From assembly GCF_004337505.1 (NCBI RefSeq), contig NZ_SJZI01000008.1:296767-360766 (forward strand): a DNA stretch of 64,000 nucleotides, in the 5' to 3' direction. The translations under genes and the position numbers were made by a program. This document shows, piece after piece, positions 24,690-33,500 of this stretch. The notes under the pieces were generated by a model that was not told the origin of the DNA, did not search any database, and worked only from the letters and a program-made list of their open reading frames with translations. Numbering within the stretch: the first letter of the stretch is position 1; every line of letters begins with the position of its first letter. The stretch is from Flaviaestuariibacter flavus (GTDB lineage: Bacteria > Bacteroidota > Bacteroidia > Chitinophagales > Chitinophagaceae).

Positions 24690-26249
24690 TTAGTATCCGG
24701 GGTTTTGCGGTATCGGCATTTGCGTGTTGGTATCGATCTCACGCTGCGGGATGGGCAGCAGGAGGTGATCGCGGGTGACGGCGCCCTGCAGTTCGGCCAG
24801 CGGCGGCGTTGGATTCTGGTACTGGGCGTAGTGGCGCGAATACTCAATGGCAAAATGGGCCTTCAGCACTGCCTCGGCCGTAATGGTGCTGAACGTGGTG
24901 TTGTAGCGCACCAGATCGAACCAGCGCTGGTTTTCAAATGCGAATTCCACCCGGCGCTCGTCGGCCAGCAGCTTTTCAAAGTCGGCCACCGAAGTGATGG
25001 CAGCAGGGTTGATCGCCCCGTTGCCTGCGCGCTGGTGCACCTGGCTGATCAGGCCGACGCTTGCCGGCGTGTTGCCCTGCGCTTCGGCAAGCATCAGCAG
25101 GATGTCGGCAAAACGCAGCACCGGCCAGTCGTTTTCCGCGTCACCGGTCACCGTTACCGGCGAGATGTATTTCTTCACGTAAAGATCCGGGTTAGGGCCG
25201 GCGCCGTAAGCGGCGATCAGCGTCACTTTGCGGGCGGTGCCGTTGGTGGCGGTATCCACCTTCCCGGCAACGGAGTCGATGTCATAGGTAGGGTGGTTCC
25301 AGCCGCGGTTCTGTCCGCTGACGATGCCGCCGTTGAGTGCGGCGAAGTCATTGGCAAAGGGCGAGCCAAGCCCAAGACCACCGGATTTGAAGCGCACGGC
25401 GAAAAGGATCTCTTTGCCCATCTCCGTGCCCGGCGCGAAGATCTCCGCGTAGGTGGGGGCCAGCCCGTAGCCACTGTTGGCGATCACATCCTGGAGCAGC
25501 GTGATCGCTTCCGCCTTCCGGCCCTGGGTGAGGTAAACCTTGGCCAGCATTCCTTTGGCGGCCCAGCTGGTGGCGCGGCCGATGTCGGCCGGTGCCTGCT
25601 GCCCGAAGCGGGCGGTGCTCATCGAAGCGATGGCGGTCTTCAGGTCGGCCTCAATAAACCGGTACATATCGGCAACGCTTGAGCGACCGATGGAAAAAGC
25701 CGCGTTGGGACCGATCGGCTCGTGCACCAGGAACACGCCGCCGTACAGGCGAACAAGGTTGAAGTAGTGGTAGGCGCGGATAAAGAGCGCTTCTCCCCCA
25801 ACCTGCTTCAGGTCGGCTTCAGCTACCGGCAGGGAAACACCGGTGAAGGAGGTAGCGCCCGCGGCCGGGTCGTACTTTACCCCGATCTTTTGCAACAGCA
25901 GGTTGGCGTTGCGGATATTGGCATAGGTGGCCAGCCAGTACTGCAGCACGTTGTCGTGTGTTGGCGGCACCGAAAACATATCGAGCTTATTGAGATCGAG
26001 GTTGTCGGAGCTGGAGCTGTTGGTGACACCCTGCTTGGAATTGTCGGTACGCAGCTCCGTGAGCCGCCACTCGGTGGTGAGCGGCGCCTGCATGCCGTTG
26101 TATACGCCGGTGAGGGCCGACTTCAGTTCCGGCAGGTTGCTGTAATAGGTAGCCGAGCTCAGGTTGTTCTGCGGAACCGTTTCGATGTTTTTGCGGCAGG
26201 ACACGAGTGCCAGCAACGACAGTCCGAGGAAATAATATCTGGAGTTCAT
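24690..26249 (-). CDS. susD: SusD/RagB family starch-binding-like outer-membrane lipoprotein
   Basis: This 519-residue SusD-like lipoprotein has lipobox LVSC with Cys18. The N-terminal SusD-like TPR region includes LSSATYYSNLPELKSALTGVYNGMQ and QVGGEALFIRAYHYFNLVRLYGGVFLVHEP, and the C-terminal RagB part includes YISPVTVTGDAENDWPVLRFADILLMLAEAQ, ERRVEFAFENQRWFDLVRY and LLPIPQREIDTNTQMPIPQNPGY. It caps the SusC channel and binds polysaccharide at the cell surface. It is 18 bp downstream of susC. The ligand is inferred, from neighbours, to be alginate or a similar uronan. Confidence 0.95.
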   Translation of the reverse strand: MNSRYYFLGLSLLALVSCRKNIETVPQNNLSSATYYSNLPELKSALTGVYNGMQAPLTTEWRLTELRTDNSKQGVTNSSSSDNLDLNKLDMFSVPPTHDNVLQYWLATYANIRNANLLLQKIGVKYDPAAGATSFTGVSLPVAEADLKQVGGEALFIRAYHYFNLVRLYGGVFLVHEPIGPNAAFSIGRSSVADMYRFIEADLKTAIASMSTARFGQQAPADIGRATSWAAKGMLAKVYLTQGRKAEAITLLQDVIANSGYGLAPTYAEIFAPGTEMGKEILFAVRFKSGGLGLGSPFANDFAALNGGIVSGQNRGWNHPTYDIDSVAGKVDTATNGTARKVTLIAAYGAGPNPDLYVKKYISPVTVTGDAENDWPVLRFADILLMLAEAQGNTPASVGLISQVHQRAGNGAINPAAITSVADFEKLLADERRVEFAFENQRWFDLVRYNTTFSTITAEAVLKAHFAIEYSRHYAQYQNPTPPLAELQGAVTRDHLLLPIPQREIDTNTQMPIPQNPGY

Positions 26250-26267
26250 TAGTTCGCTTTTAGAGTA

Positions 26268-29200
26268 TTAGAAGTTCACATCCACACCAAAGAGGAAAGT
26301 TTTCGGCAGGGGGAAGCCGCCGCGCTGGTAGCCGTCGATGAGCGGCGTGTCGTAGGTGCCGCCGGTAGTGCGGGCCTCGGGGTTGATGCCGCGATAGCCG
26401 GATGCGAAGTGATAGTACATATTCTGCGCGGTAAAGTAGAAACGCGCCGAGCTAAGCTTGATGGCCTTTGTCAGCTTCGAAGGCAGGGTATAGCCGACGA
26501 TCAGCTCGCGCACCGCCCAGAACGAAGCATCCTCCACCATGATGTCGGTAGCCACCCAGCTGATGTTGCCGTTGGTGAAATAAGGCGTCTTACCGTCACC
26601 GGGGTTGCCCGGGCTGATCCAGCGGTTTGCGGTGTAAGCCCGGTTGGTACGCTTCGTTTCGTTGTAGCCGGCATCGCCGTTCACCAGCTGCCCGCCCTGC
26701 GAGCCCTGGAGGAGGAAGCTCACATCGAAATTACCGAAGGTGATGTTGTTCTGCAGGCCCCAGTTGAAGTCCGGGTAAGGATTACCGATCACGGTGCGGT
26801 CATTGGCATCGATCTTCTTATCGCCGTTGATGTCGGCGATCTTGATACCTCCTGCCGAGAAATAAGACGTGGACAGCTGCGTGCTGTAACCGGCGGCCTT
26901 GAGGGAATCGGCCTCGGCCTGCGAGCGGAAAACGCCGTCGGTCTTGTAGCCCCAGTACTGCACCAGCGGCGAGCCGATGATGTTGCGGTAGTTGTCATCG
27001 CGCTCACCAACGCTGGCAAAGAAGGGCTGGCCATCCAGCTCCAGGAGCTTGTTGCGGTTGCGCGCGATATTTCCCGTGGCGGTCCAGCGGATGCCTTTGC
27101 GGTTGATGATGCCCACGGAGAGCTCCGCCTCGATACCGGTATTCTGCAGGCGTCCTACGTTGTTCCATACCTGGGTAGCACCGGTAATGCCCAGGGTCGA
27201 CTGCTTCAGGAGCAGGCTTTCGGTCTTCGACTGGTACATATCCAGCGACAGGGTCACCCGGTTTGCAAACAGCCCGAGGTCCATACCACCGTTAAAAGAG
27301 AACGTGCGTTCCCAGGTGATGTCGGGGTTAGCGAGAACGCCGGGAGTGGCGATCTGGCCGGGATTGACAGTACCGGTACCGGCACCGAGCGGGTAGCTCG
27401 TTGGAACCAGCAGATCGAGATAAGCGAAGGGAACGATCCGGTTGTTACCGGTGGCGCCATAGCTCCCGCGGAACTTCAGGTTGCTGACAGCGCGCAGGTT
27501 TTCCATGAACTTCTCCTGGCTGGCCACCCAGCCCAGCGATACAGCAGGAAAGGTACCCCACTTGCGGCCCGGTGCGAAAAAGGAGCTGCCGTCGCTGCGG
27601 AGGCTGACGGAAGCGAGGTACCGGTCTTTAAAGCTATAGCTTACGCGGCCCAGCACGGAGTTAAGGCCCCAGCGGTCTTTGGCATCGAAGGTGGCCGTGC
27701 GGTCGATGACGGTAGCCGATGCGATGGAAGGAATTTTGTCATTCGGGAAATCGCTGCCCGTGATCTGGCGAATATTGGACGTATTGCGCTCGGTGGTGAA
27801 GCCGGCAACCGCGTTGATGCTGTGTTTGCCGAAGCGACGGTTGTACGACAGTGTATTTTCGGAAAGAAGGTCCACGACCGTGTTGTCATTGAACACGCCC
27901 CGGTTGGTAGAGCCTTCGGCGCGCGCACCACGGTTGTCGTAGCGGACGCGGTTCACGTAGTTCACATAAACGCTTCCCGATGTTTTGAAATCGAGTCCCG
28001 GGATAATGTTCACCGTCAGGTCGGCAGAAGTCAGCATCCGGTAATTACTGGTGATGTCGGTCGCGTTTTCCATGATCGACTTCGGCGTGTTGTTCGACGT
28101 GCTGAAGGGATCGATGTTGCTCGTGGTGCTCCAGAACGTGCCGTCGGGCATGGTGCCGCTGTAGGGGCGGCCGTTAAAGTGACGGGCCTGGACAAAATCG
28201 CCCGGCTTCACGTTCGCCCACTGCGGCAGCCCGTTGGCAAAGGCCGCCGTCCGGTCGTTATGGATCACCGGCAGGTACGAGTAGAAACGCACAAAATCCA
28301 TGAAGTTCACCGAAGGCTGCTCGCGGCGGATATACGAAGGATTGAGGTTGAGGCTCACCTTCACCCGCTTGCTCAGATCAGCATCCATGCGGGCACGAAC
28401 GTTATACTTGTCGTACTCGCTGTGGTACATGAGTCCCTGGTCGCGCTGGAAGCCGCCGGAGAGGAAATAGCGTACCGCATTGCTGCCGCCCGATACATTG
28501 AGCTGCACGTTGGTCACGTTGGCATTGCGCAGGGCTTCCTGCTGCCAGTCCGTAGAAAAGCCCACGATCTCGTTCTCGAGCACATAAGCGGCGCGCTCGT
28601 TGTTGGCGATGAGGTTTGTATTACCGGTCCACAGCGGGTCCTTCGAGCGGAGCGATGCTTCATAATAAAGCAGGTTGGCGTACTCGGTACTCGTCATCAC
28701 GTCGTAAGTCTTGTAGGCCTGCTTCACACCGGTGGAAAACTTGACATTGTACTTCGTCTTGCCGGCCTTGCCCGCCTTGGTGGTGATGAGGATTACACCG
28801 GCCGAGCCACGCGAGCCGTAGATGGCCGCCGAAGCCGCGTCTTTCAGCACTTCAATCGACTGTACGTCGGCGGGGTTGACAAAGGAAAAGCCGTCAACGG
28901 GGTGGCCGTCCACCACCACGAGGGGCTCGGAGTTGGCGTTGATGGAGGTTTGTCCCCGCACGCGGATCTTGGTGTCGGAGCCTGCCTCCGATGAAATATT
29001 CTGCACCTGCACGCCGGCAATGCGGCCCTGCAGGGCCTGGTCCACGCGCGACACAGGCGCTTCATCGAGCTTTTCGTTCTGGTACTTCGAAACGGCGCCC
29101 GTCAGGTGCGACTTGCGCTGCGTGCCGTAGCCGATCACCACCACTTCATCCATTGCCTTCGTGTTGCGCTGGAGGCGTACCTCGATGGTGGACTGGCTGC

Positions 29201-29462
29201 CGATGGCAATGGTTTGTGTGGTGTAACCCACGTAAGAAACGATGATGGTTTTGGCACCCGGGACCACCTGCAATTTGAAGGTGCCGTCGGCAGCGGAAAC
29301 GGCCGGGGATGCTTTTTTGTCGGAGAGGATGCTGACACCCGAGAGTGCTTCGCCGGTTGCCGCGTCGAGCACCTTGCCGCTGACTTCTTTTTGCTGGGCC
29401 TGCACACCCAGCAGGACCAGGAGTTGCAGCACGGCTGTCAGCAGGAGCTTTCTCAATTTCAT
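26268..29462 (-). CDS. susC: SusC/RagA family TonB-linked outer-membrane transporter
   Basis: This protein of about 1064 residues starts at ATG 29462 (MKLRKLLLTAVLQLLVLLGVQAQ, a Sec signal); an in-frame ATG eight codons upstream is possible. Order of parts: a carboxypeptidase-like regulatory domain (VSGKVLDAATGEALSGVSI), a TonB-box-like MDEVVVIGYGTQRKSHLTGAVS, a plug domain (ALQGRIAGVQV, VLKDAASAAIYGSRGSAGVILITTK) and a 22-strand barrel ending FLFGVDVNF. It imports oligosaccharides with SusD using TonB energy. It heads the block susC-susD-kduD-kduI-GH88 and diverges from gntR, with operators in between. Confidence 0.95.
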   Translation of the reverse strand: MKLRKLLLTAVLQLLVLLGVQAQQKEVSGKVLDAATGEALSGVSILSDKKASPAVSAADGTFKLQVVPGAKTIIVSYVGYTTQTIAIGSQSTIEVRLQRNTKAMDEVVVIGYGTQRKSHLTGAVSKYQNEKLDEAPVSRVDQALQGRIAGVQVQNISSEAGSDTKIRVRGQTSINANSEPLVVVDGHPVDGFSFVNPADVQSIEVLKDAASAAIYGSRGSAGVILITTKAGKAGKTKYNVKFSTGVKQAYKTYDVMTSTEYANLLYYEASLRSKDPLWTGNTNLIANNERAAYVLENEIVGFSTDWQQEALRNANVTNVQLNVSGGSNAVRYFLSGGFQRDQGLMYHSEYDKYNVRARMDADLSKRVKVSLNLNPSYIRREQPSVNFMDFVRFYSYLPVIHNDRTAAFANGLPQWANVKPGDFVQARHFNGRPYSGTMPDGTFWSTTSNIDPFSTSNNTPKSIMENATDITSNYRMLTSADLTVNIIPGLDFKTSGSVYVNYVNRVRYDNRGARAEGSTNRGVFNDNTVVDLLSENTLSYNRRFGKHSINAVAGFTTERNTSNIRQITGSDFPNDKIPSIASATVIDRTATFDAKDRWGLNSVLGRVSYSFKDRYLASVSLRSDGSSFFAPGRKWGTFPAVSLGWVASQEKFMENLRAVSNLKFRGSYGATGNNRIVPFAYLDLLVPTSYPLGAGTGTVNPGQIATPGVLANPDITWERTFSFNGGMDLGLFANRVTLSLDMYQSKTESLLLKQSTLGITGATQVWNNVGRLQNTGIEAELSVGIINRKGIRWTATGNIARNRNKLLELDGQPFFASVGERDDNYRNIIGSPLVQYWGYKTDGVFRSQAEADSLKAAGYSTQLSTSYFSAGGIKIADINGDKKIDANDRTVIGNPYPDFNWGLQNNITFGNFDVSFLLQGSQGGQLVNGDAGYNETKRTNRAYTANRWISPGNPGDGKTPYFTNGNISWVATDIMVEDASFWAVRELIVGYTLPSKLTKAIKLSSARFYFTAQNMYYHFASGYRGINPEARTTGGTYDTPLIDGYQRGGFPLPKTFLFGVDVNF

Positions 29463-29492
29463 AATAGCAAGTTTGTATTGGTACAATCGATG

Positions 29493-29511
29493 GCACAGGG
29501 AGCCCCTGTGC
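29493..29511 (-). promoter_or_regulatory. Hairpin in the susC 5' leader
   Basis: GCACAGGG-AGC-CCCTGTGC is a perfect 8-bp stem with a 3-nt loop about 30 bp upstream of the susC start codon. It would form in the leader RNA and could affect stability or translation. Confidence 0.55.
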
Positions 29512-29541
29512 GGACTAAAAGTAGAGATAAAATTGGTTGAC
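29512..29541 (-). promoter_or_regulatory. Possible susC promoter
   Basis: On the minus strand, ATTG followed after 18 bases by TACTTTTA approximates the Bacteroidota consensus TTTG-N19-TANNTTTG. The -33-like part falls inside the GntR operator at 29531-29546, which would suit repression. The fit is imperfect. Confidence 0.3.
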
Positions 29542-29546
29542 CAATT
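29531..29546. promoter_or_regulatory. GntR/FCD-type operator, susC-proximal
   Basis: AATTGGTTGACCAATT is a palindrome with a 2-bp centre. It matches the AATTGGTNNACCAATT type bound by FadR-subfamily GntR regulators (PdhR and LldR sites are similar). A second copy is 103 bp away, next to gntR itself. Confidence 0.8.
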
Positions 29547-29623
29547 GGGCCGCCACCCGCCCGGTGCGACATATGCCGCAAAATGAAATTTCTACCCGAT
29601 TGAAAATAAACATGTTACAATTT

Positions 29624-29639
29624 CCGGTAACGCTACCGG
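29624..29639. promoter_or_regulatory. LacI-type operator in the susC-gntR gap
   Basis: CCGGTAACGCTACCGG is a palindrome with one mismatch and a central CG typical of LacI-family sites. It differs by one base from the perfect palindrome upstream of the lacI-like gene at 44331-44346. The outer flanks AATTT/AAATT extend the symmetry. Confidence 0.75.
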
Positions 29640-29648
29640 AAATTTCTT

Positions 29649-29664
29649 GATTGGTCGACCAATT
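29649..29664. promoter_or_regulatory. GntR/FCD-type operator, gntR-proximal
   Basis: ATTGGTCGACCAAT (29650-29663) is a perfect 14-bp palindrome, the same family as the site at 29531. It lies about 50 bp before the gntR start and just upstream of a -7-like TAACCTTG at 29686-29693, consistent with autoregulation. Confidence 0.8.
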
Positions 29665-29712
29665 TTTTTACGCGTTTTTTTTGCGTAACCTTGTTGCCCA
29701 ATCGACCTGCTT

Positions 29713-30426
29713 ATGAAAGAAGACGTGCTGTCGACCTTCCGGGAGATCTCCATCGAAAAACCGGTGGATGTGATCATCCGCCAGATCAAGGAGCTGCTGG
29801 TATCCGGCGCGCTCCAGCCGGGCGACAAACTGCCCCCGGAGCGCAAGCTCTCCGAGCAGCTCGGCGTTGGCCGCACGCATGTGCGCGAGGCCCTGCGCCG
29901 CCTGGAGTTCTACGGGATCCTGCGCACGCGCCCCCAGAGCGGCACTTTCGTGGCCAGCATTGGCATCAGCGCCCTTGAAAACCTCATCTCCGATGTGTTG
30001 CAGATCGAGGCGCCCTCTTTCGTATCGCTTGTAGAAACACGGGTGCTGCTCGAAGTGGCTTCCGTGGAGCTCGCCTGCGAACGCCGCACCGACGACGACC
30101 TGGGACGCCTGCGCCAGTCGCTCGAAAGCTACCTCGGGCGCGCGCGCCTCGGCGTAAAAGCGGTGGAGGAAGACCTTATGTTTCACCTCGCCATCGCCGA
30201 CGCCAGCAAGAACCGCGCGCTCAAGTCGCTCCTGCTCATCATCATACCCGATATCATCGCCAACTACTCGCTTTTCAAGGTGTGCGACACCGTTACCAAC
30301 AAAGCCCTCGCCGAGCACGAGGCCCTCTTCGAGGCCATCCGTGCCGGAGACGGTGTGCGCGGTGCCGCCCTCATGAAGGAGCACCTGCAGGGTGTGATGA
30401 ATTTTGCCCGCTCGCTTGTTCAATAA
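29713..30426 (+). CDS. GntR family transcriptional regulator, FadR/FCD subfamily
   Basis: This 237-residue regulator has an N-terminal winged helix (VIIRQIKELLVSGALQPGDKLPPERKLSEQLGVGRTHVREALRRLEFYGILRTRPQSGTFV, about 20-80) and a C-terminal FCD effector domain (DLMFHLAIADASKNRAL, EHEALFEAIRAGD, LMKEHLQGVMNFARSL) with the Asp/His residues used for metal and ligand binding. It heads an operon with PL6, an SDR and a PL38-like lyase and is divergent from susC. The two ATTGGTNNACCAAT palindromes in the divergent gap are its likely operators. In uronate systems the ligand is often KDG or a related sugar acid; that is inference here. Confidence 0.92.
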   Translation: MKEDVLSTFREISIEKPVDVIIRQIKELLVSGALQPGDKLPPERKLSEQLGVGRTHVREALRRLEFYGILRTRPQSGTFVASIGISALENLISDVLQIEAPSFVSLVETRVLLEVASVELACERRTDDDLGRLRQSLESYLGRARLGVKAVEEDLMFHLAIADASKNRALKSLLLIIIPDIIANYSLFKVCDTVTNKALAEHEALFEAIRAGDGVRGAALMKEHLQGVMNFARSLVQ

Positions 30427-30441
30427 AGCCCCGTCCTCACC

Positions 30442-32712
30442 ATGAACCCTGCCATCCGCAAACTGCTTGCCTCCCTCCTGCTCCTGCCCGCCGCGGCCTC
30501 CGCGCAAATGCCGATCGATTCGCTCAACAAGGCCGTGCGTACGGCCCGTCCCGGCGACACCCTGGTGATCGCCGACGGCACCTACCGCGACGTGTCGCTC
30601 AATTTCCTTGCCCGCGGTGATGCCGCAAAACCCATCGTGGTGCGGGCGGCAAGCCCGGGCGGCGTGCGTCTTACCGGCACCTCCACCCTCCGCGTCGGCG
30701 GCACGGGCATCGAGGTCCAGGGCCTCTATTTTACCTCGGGCTATTCACCCGGCGGCGCCGTCATCGAATTCCGCAGCGGCAAGGAGGTTGCCAACGGCTG
30801 CCGCATCACGCAGTGCGCCATCGTGGACTATAACCCGCCGGCCCGCGAGACCGAATCATCGTGGATCCTGCTCTATGGCCGCAACAACCGCTTCGACCAC
30901 AACAGCATTTCGGGCAAGCGCAACCTCGGGGTCACCTTCGCGGTCATTCTCGACGAGGAGCGCAACCAGCAAAACAACCACAGCATCGATCACAACTGGT
31001 TCGGGCCGCGGCCCAACCTGGGCTCCAATGGTGGGGAAACGATCCGCGTCGGCACTTCGCAGTCTTCGCTCTCTTCATCGCGCACGCAGATCGTCGAAAA
31101 TTTCTTCGAAGCCTGCGACGGCGAGGTGGAAGTGATCTCCATCAAGTCGTGCGACAACGTGATCCGCAACAATACCTTCTTTGAAAGTGCCGGCGTGCTG
31201 GCCCTGCGCCACGGTCACCGCAACCTGGTTGAGGGCAATGCTTTCATCGGAAACCGCAAGCCCAACACGGGTGGCGTGCGGGTAATCAATGAAGGTCATA
31301 CCATCCGCAACAACTACTTCTCGGGGCTTACCGGCGACCGCTTCTTCGCAGCCCTGGCCATTATGAATGCCGTGCCCAATTCGCTGCCCAACCGCTACCA
31401 CCAGGTGAAGGACGTGACCATCTCCAACAATACCTGGGTGGACTGCGATCATATCCAGTTCAACGTAGGCAAGGACAATGAGCGTACGCTCGCGCCGGAG
31501 AACGTGACGCTTTCGGGCAATACCTTTTACAACAAGTCTTCCGATACCGTATTCGTTGCCTATGAGAAACCTACCGGCTTCCGTTTCGAAAACAATAAGG
31601 TGAGCACCCGCACGGGACGCTTTGCAGTGGCTGGTTTTACTGAAACCAAAATGCCGAAGCCCCAAAACCGCACCGGCGCCGTTGCGCGCGGACTTTGCGG
31701 TGCCTCCTGGTACCGTCCCGTGGCTGAGCGTAAAAGGCAACTCTCGGGAAAGGTGATCAACGTACCGGCAGGACAGAACACCGTCCTGAAAGCCGTTACC
31801 AGCGCTAACTGGGGCGATGTGCTCCGGCTTACCGACACCGGCACGTACCTGCTCGACGCGGGTGTATTCCTGCACGCTTACCTGCGCATCGAAGGGGGCA
31901 CTGTGCAGCGCCCGAAGATCCGCTACAACGGCCGGAGCGGGAAGACGACGCTGTTTACCATTGCTGATGACGCGGGCGCCCTTGAGCTGCGCCACCTGGC
32001 ATTCGATAATGATGCATTCGACGGACTGGCATCGGCCACGGCAGCCGTAGGTCCCGCCCTGCAAATGAAGGGCACCTACAGTGCCTGGATCGACGACTGC
32101 GAATTTTACAATTACACCGAAGGCTCGATGAGTGCCTTCAGGGCGGCGCGCAACACGATGGCCGATACGCTCCGCTTCACCAACTGCCTTTTCCGCGACA
32201 TGTCGGGCGACGCCATCTACCTCGCCGCGGAAAAAGACGACGCGGGGCGATACAGCGCCGAGTATGTAGAAATACGGAACTGCGCCTTCTACAAGGTGCT
32301 GGGCAGCGCGGTAGACCTGTACCGGGGCGGCTCCGACGAGAGCACCACCGGTCCCACCATCATCGTGGACCACTGCGTGCTCGAAGACGTGAACAACCGC
32401 GAGCGTGGCGCCGGGCTTCGGCTGCTGGGTGTGCAAAACATCACCGTGCGCAACACCCTATTTGCCAACACCGGCCGCGGCGGCGCGGCCATCCGCCTCG
32501 ACGAAACCAACTGGGACAAGATCGCCATCAGCAACTGCGCGCTCTACAACTCGGGGCGTGTGTCGTCGTTCTGGGGCAAGGCCGTTACCGGGCCGATGTT
32601 CACCGCGAAGCCGCAGTACCGCGCGGCGACACAATATGATTTTCATTTAACAAAAGGAACGTCGCTGGCCGGCAAGGCCACCGACGGCGGCCCCATCGGG
32701 CTGCTTCCCTAA
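30442..32712 (+). CDS. Polysaccharide lyase family 6 (alginate lyase / chondroitinase B-like)
   Basis: This 756-residue secreted protein has a signal peptide ending in SAQ at residue 22. The N-terminal half is a PL6 right-handed beta-helix: ADGTYRDVSLNF, SGKRNLGVTFAVIL, SNGGETIRVGTS, then IKSCDN with Lys235 and LALRHGHRNLVEGNAFIGN with Arg256; the 21-residue Lys-Arg spacing equals that of the catalytic pair of the alginate lyase AlyGC. The C-terminal half is a second beta-helix, as in dimeric two-domain exolytic PL6 enzymes. It cleaves alginate by beta-elimination, most probably periplasmic or surface-attached. It follows gntR by 15 bp and precedes the SDR by 18 bp. Confidence 0.92.
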   Translation: MNPAIRKLLASLLLLPAAASAQMPIDSLNKAVRTARPGDTLVIADGTYRDVSLNFLARGDAAKPIVVRAASPGGVRLTGTSTLRVGGTGIEVQGLYFTSGYSPGGAVIEFRSGKEVANGCRITQCAIVDYNPPARETESSWILLYGRNNRFDHNSISGKRNLGVTFAVILDEERNQQNNHSIDHNWFGPRPNLGSNGGETIRVGTSQSSLSSSRTQIVENFFEACDGEVEVISIKSCDNVIRNNTFFESAGVLALRHGHRNLVEGNAFIGNRKPNTGGVRVINEGHTIRNNYFSGLTGDRFFAALAIMNAVPNSLPNRYHQVKDVTISNNTWVDCDHIQFNVGKDNERTLAPENVTLSGNTFYNKSSDTVFVAYEKPTGFRFENNKVSTRTGRFAVAGFTETKMPKPQNRTGAVARGLCGASWYRPVAERKRQLSGKVINVPAGQNTVLKAVTSANWGDVLRLTDTGTYLLDAGVFLHAYLRIEGGTVQRPKIRYNGRSGKTTLFTIADDAGALELRHLAFDNDAFDGLASATAAVGPALQMKGTYSAWIDDCEFYNYTEGSMSAFRAARNTMADTLRFTNCLFRDMSGDAIYLAAEKDDAGRYSAEYVEIRNCAFYKVLGSAVDLYRGGSDESTTGPTIIVDHCVLEDVNNRERGAGLRLLGVQNITVRNTLFANTGRGGAAIRLDETNWDKIAISNCALYNSGRVSSFWGKAVTGPMFTAKPQYRAATQYDFHLTKGTSLAGKATDGGPIGLLP

Positions 32713-32730
32713 CTCCATAATCAACGAAAG

Positions 32731-33483
32731 ATGAAACTGAACGGAAAAGTAGCAATTGTAACCGGCGGCGCCCGCGACATCGGCCGCGAGGTATCGCTGA
32801 AGCTCGCCCAGCAGGGAGCCCGCGTGGTGCTGAATTATTTTGGCTCTGAGGCCGAGGCCCGGGAAACGAAATCCATGATCGAAGCCGCCGGCGGCACCTG
32901 CCTGCTGGTGCAGGGCGACATGACCAAGTGGGACGAAGTGCAGGCACTGGTAGAGAAAACCCGCGCGGCATTTGGCAACGAGATCCACATCCTTGCCAAC
33001 GTAGTGGGCGGCCTCTTTGGTCGGAAAACAGTTGACGAGCAGGATGAAGCCTGGTACGACCTCGTGATGAACGTGAATATGAAGAGCGTGTTCTTCACCA
33101 CCAAGGCCGTTGCCCCGAACATGCCGGCCGGCAGCACCATCATCAACTTCAGCTCGCAGGCAGCCCGCGACGGCGGCGGCGGCGGTGCTTCCCTGTATGC
33201 CACGGCAAAAGGCGCGGTGATGACCTACACGCGCGCCATGGCAAAGGAGCTCGGTCCCAAAGGCATCCGTGTTAACTCGGTTGCCCCCGGCATGATCGCC
33301 ACCTCCTTCCATGACCGCTTCACCAAGCCCGAGATCCGCGCCAATGTAGCCGCGTCCACACCCCTGCGCCGCCAGGGCGACGCGGCCGATGTAGCCGACC
33401 TCGTGGTATACCTCGCCTCCAACGAATCGGCCTTCCTCACCGGCACCAACGTCGACATCAACGGCGGCACCTACTTCTCTTAA
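32731..33483 (+). CDS. SDR, probable 4-deoxy-L-erythro-5-hexoseulose uronate (DEH) reductase
   Basis: This 250-residue SDR has TGGARDIG as nucleotide motif, NYFGSEAEARE (favours NADPH), a Ser in INFSSQAARDGGGGGASLYATAKGA with Tyr-x-x-x-Lys, and GMIATSFHDRF. It sits between the PL6 and PL38-like lyase genes, as in alginate operons of Bacteroidota where such an SDR reduces DEH to 2-keto-3-deoxygluconate. The glycine run at about 149-153 is unusual but harmless in a loop. The substrate is inferred from context; the fold is certain. Confidence 0.82.
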   Translation: MKLNGKVAIVTGGARDIGREVSLKLAQQGARVVLNYFGSEAEARETKSMIEAAGGTCLLVQGDMTKWDEVQALVEKTRAAFGNEIHILANVVGGLFGRKTVDEQDEAWYDLVMNVNMKSVFFTTKAVAPNMPAGSTIINFSSQAARDGGGGGASLYATAKGAVMTYTRAMAKELGPKGIRVNSVAPGMIATSFHDRFTKPEIRANVAASTPLRRQGDAADVADLVVYLASNESAFLTGTNVDINGGTYFS

Positions 33484-33500
33484 CGGCAAAACAAGCGCAC

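Noticed and set aside
26409-28994. An 861-codon plus-strand open frame inside susC
   Set aside because: It is antisense to an unambiguous SusC gene; composition is typical of a GC-driven shadow frame.
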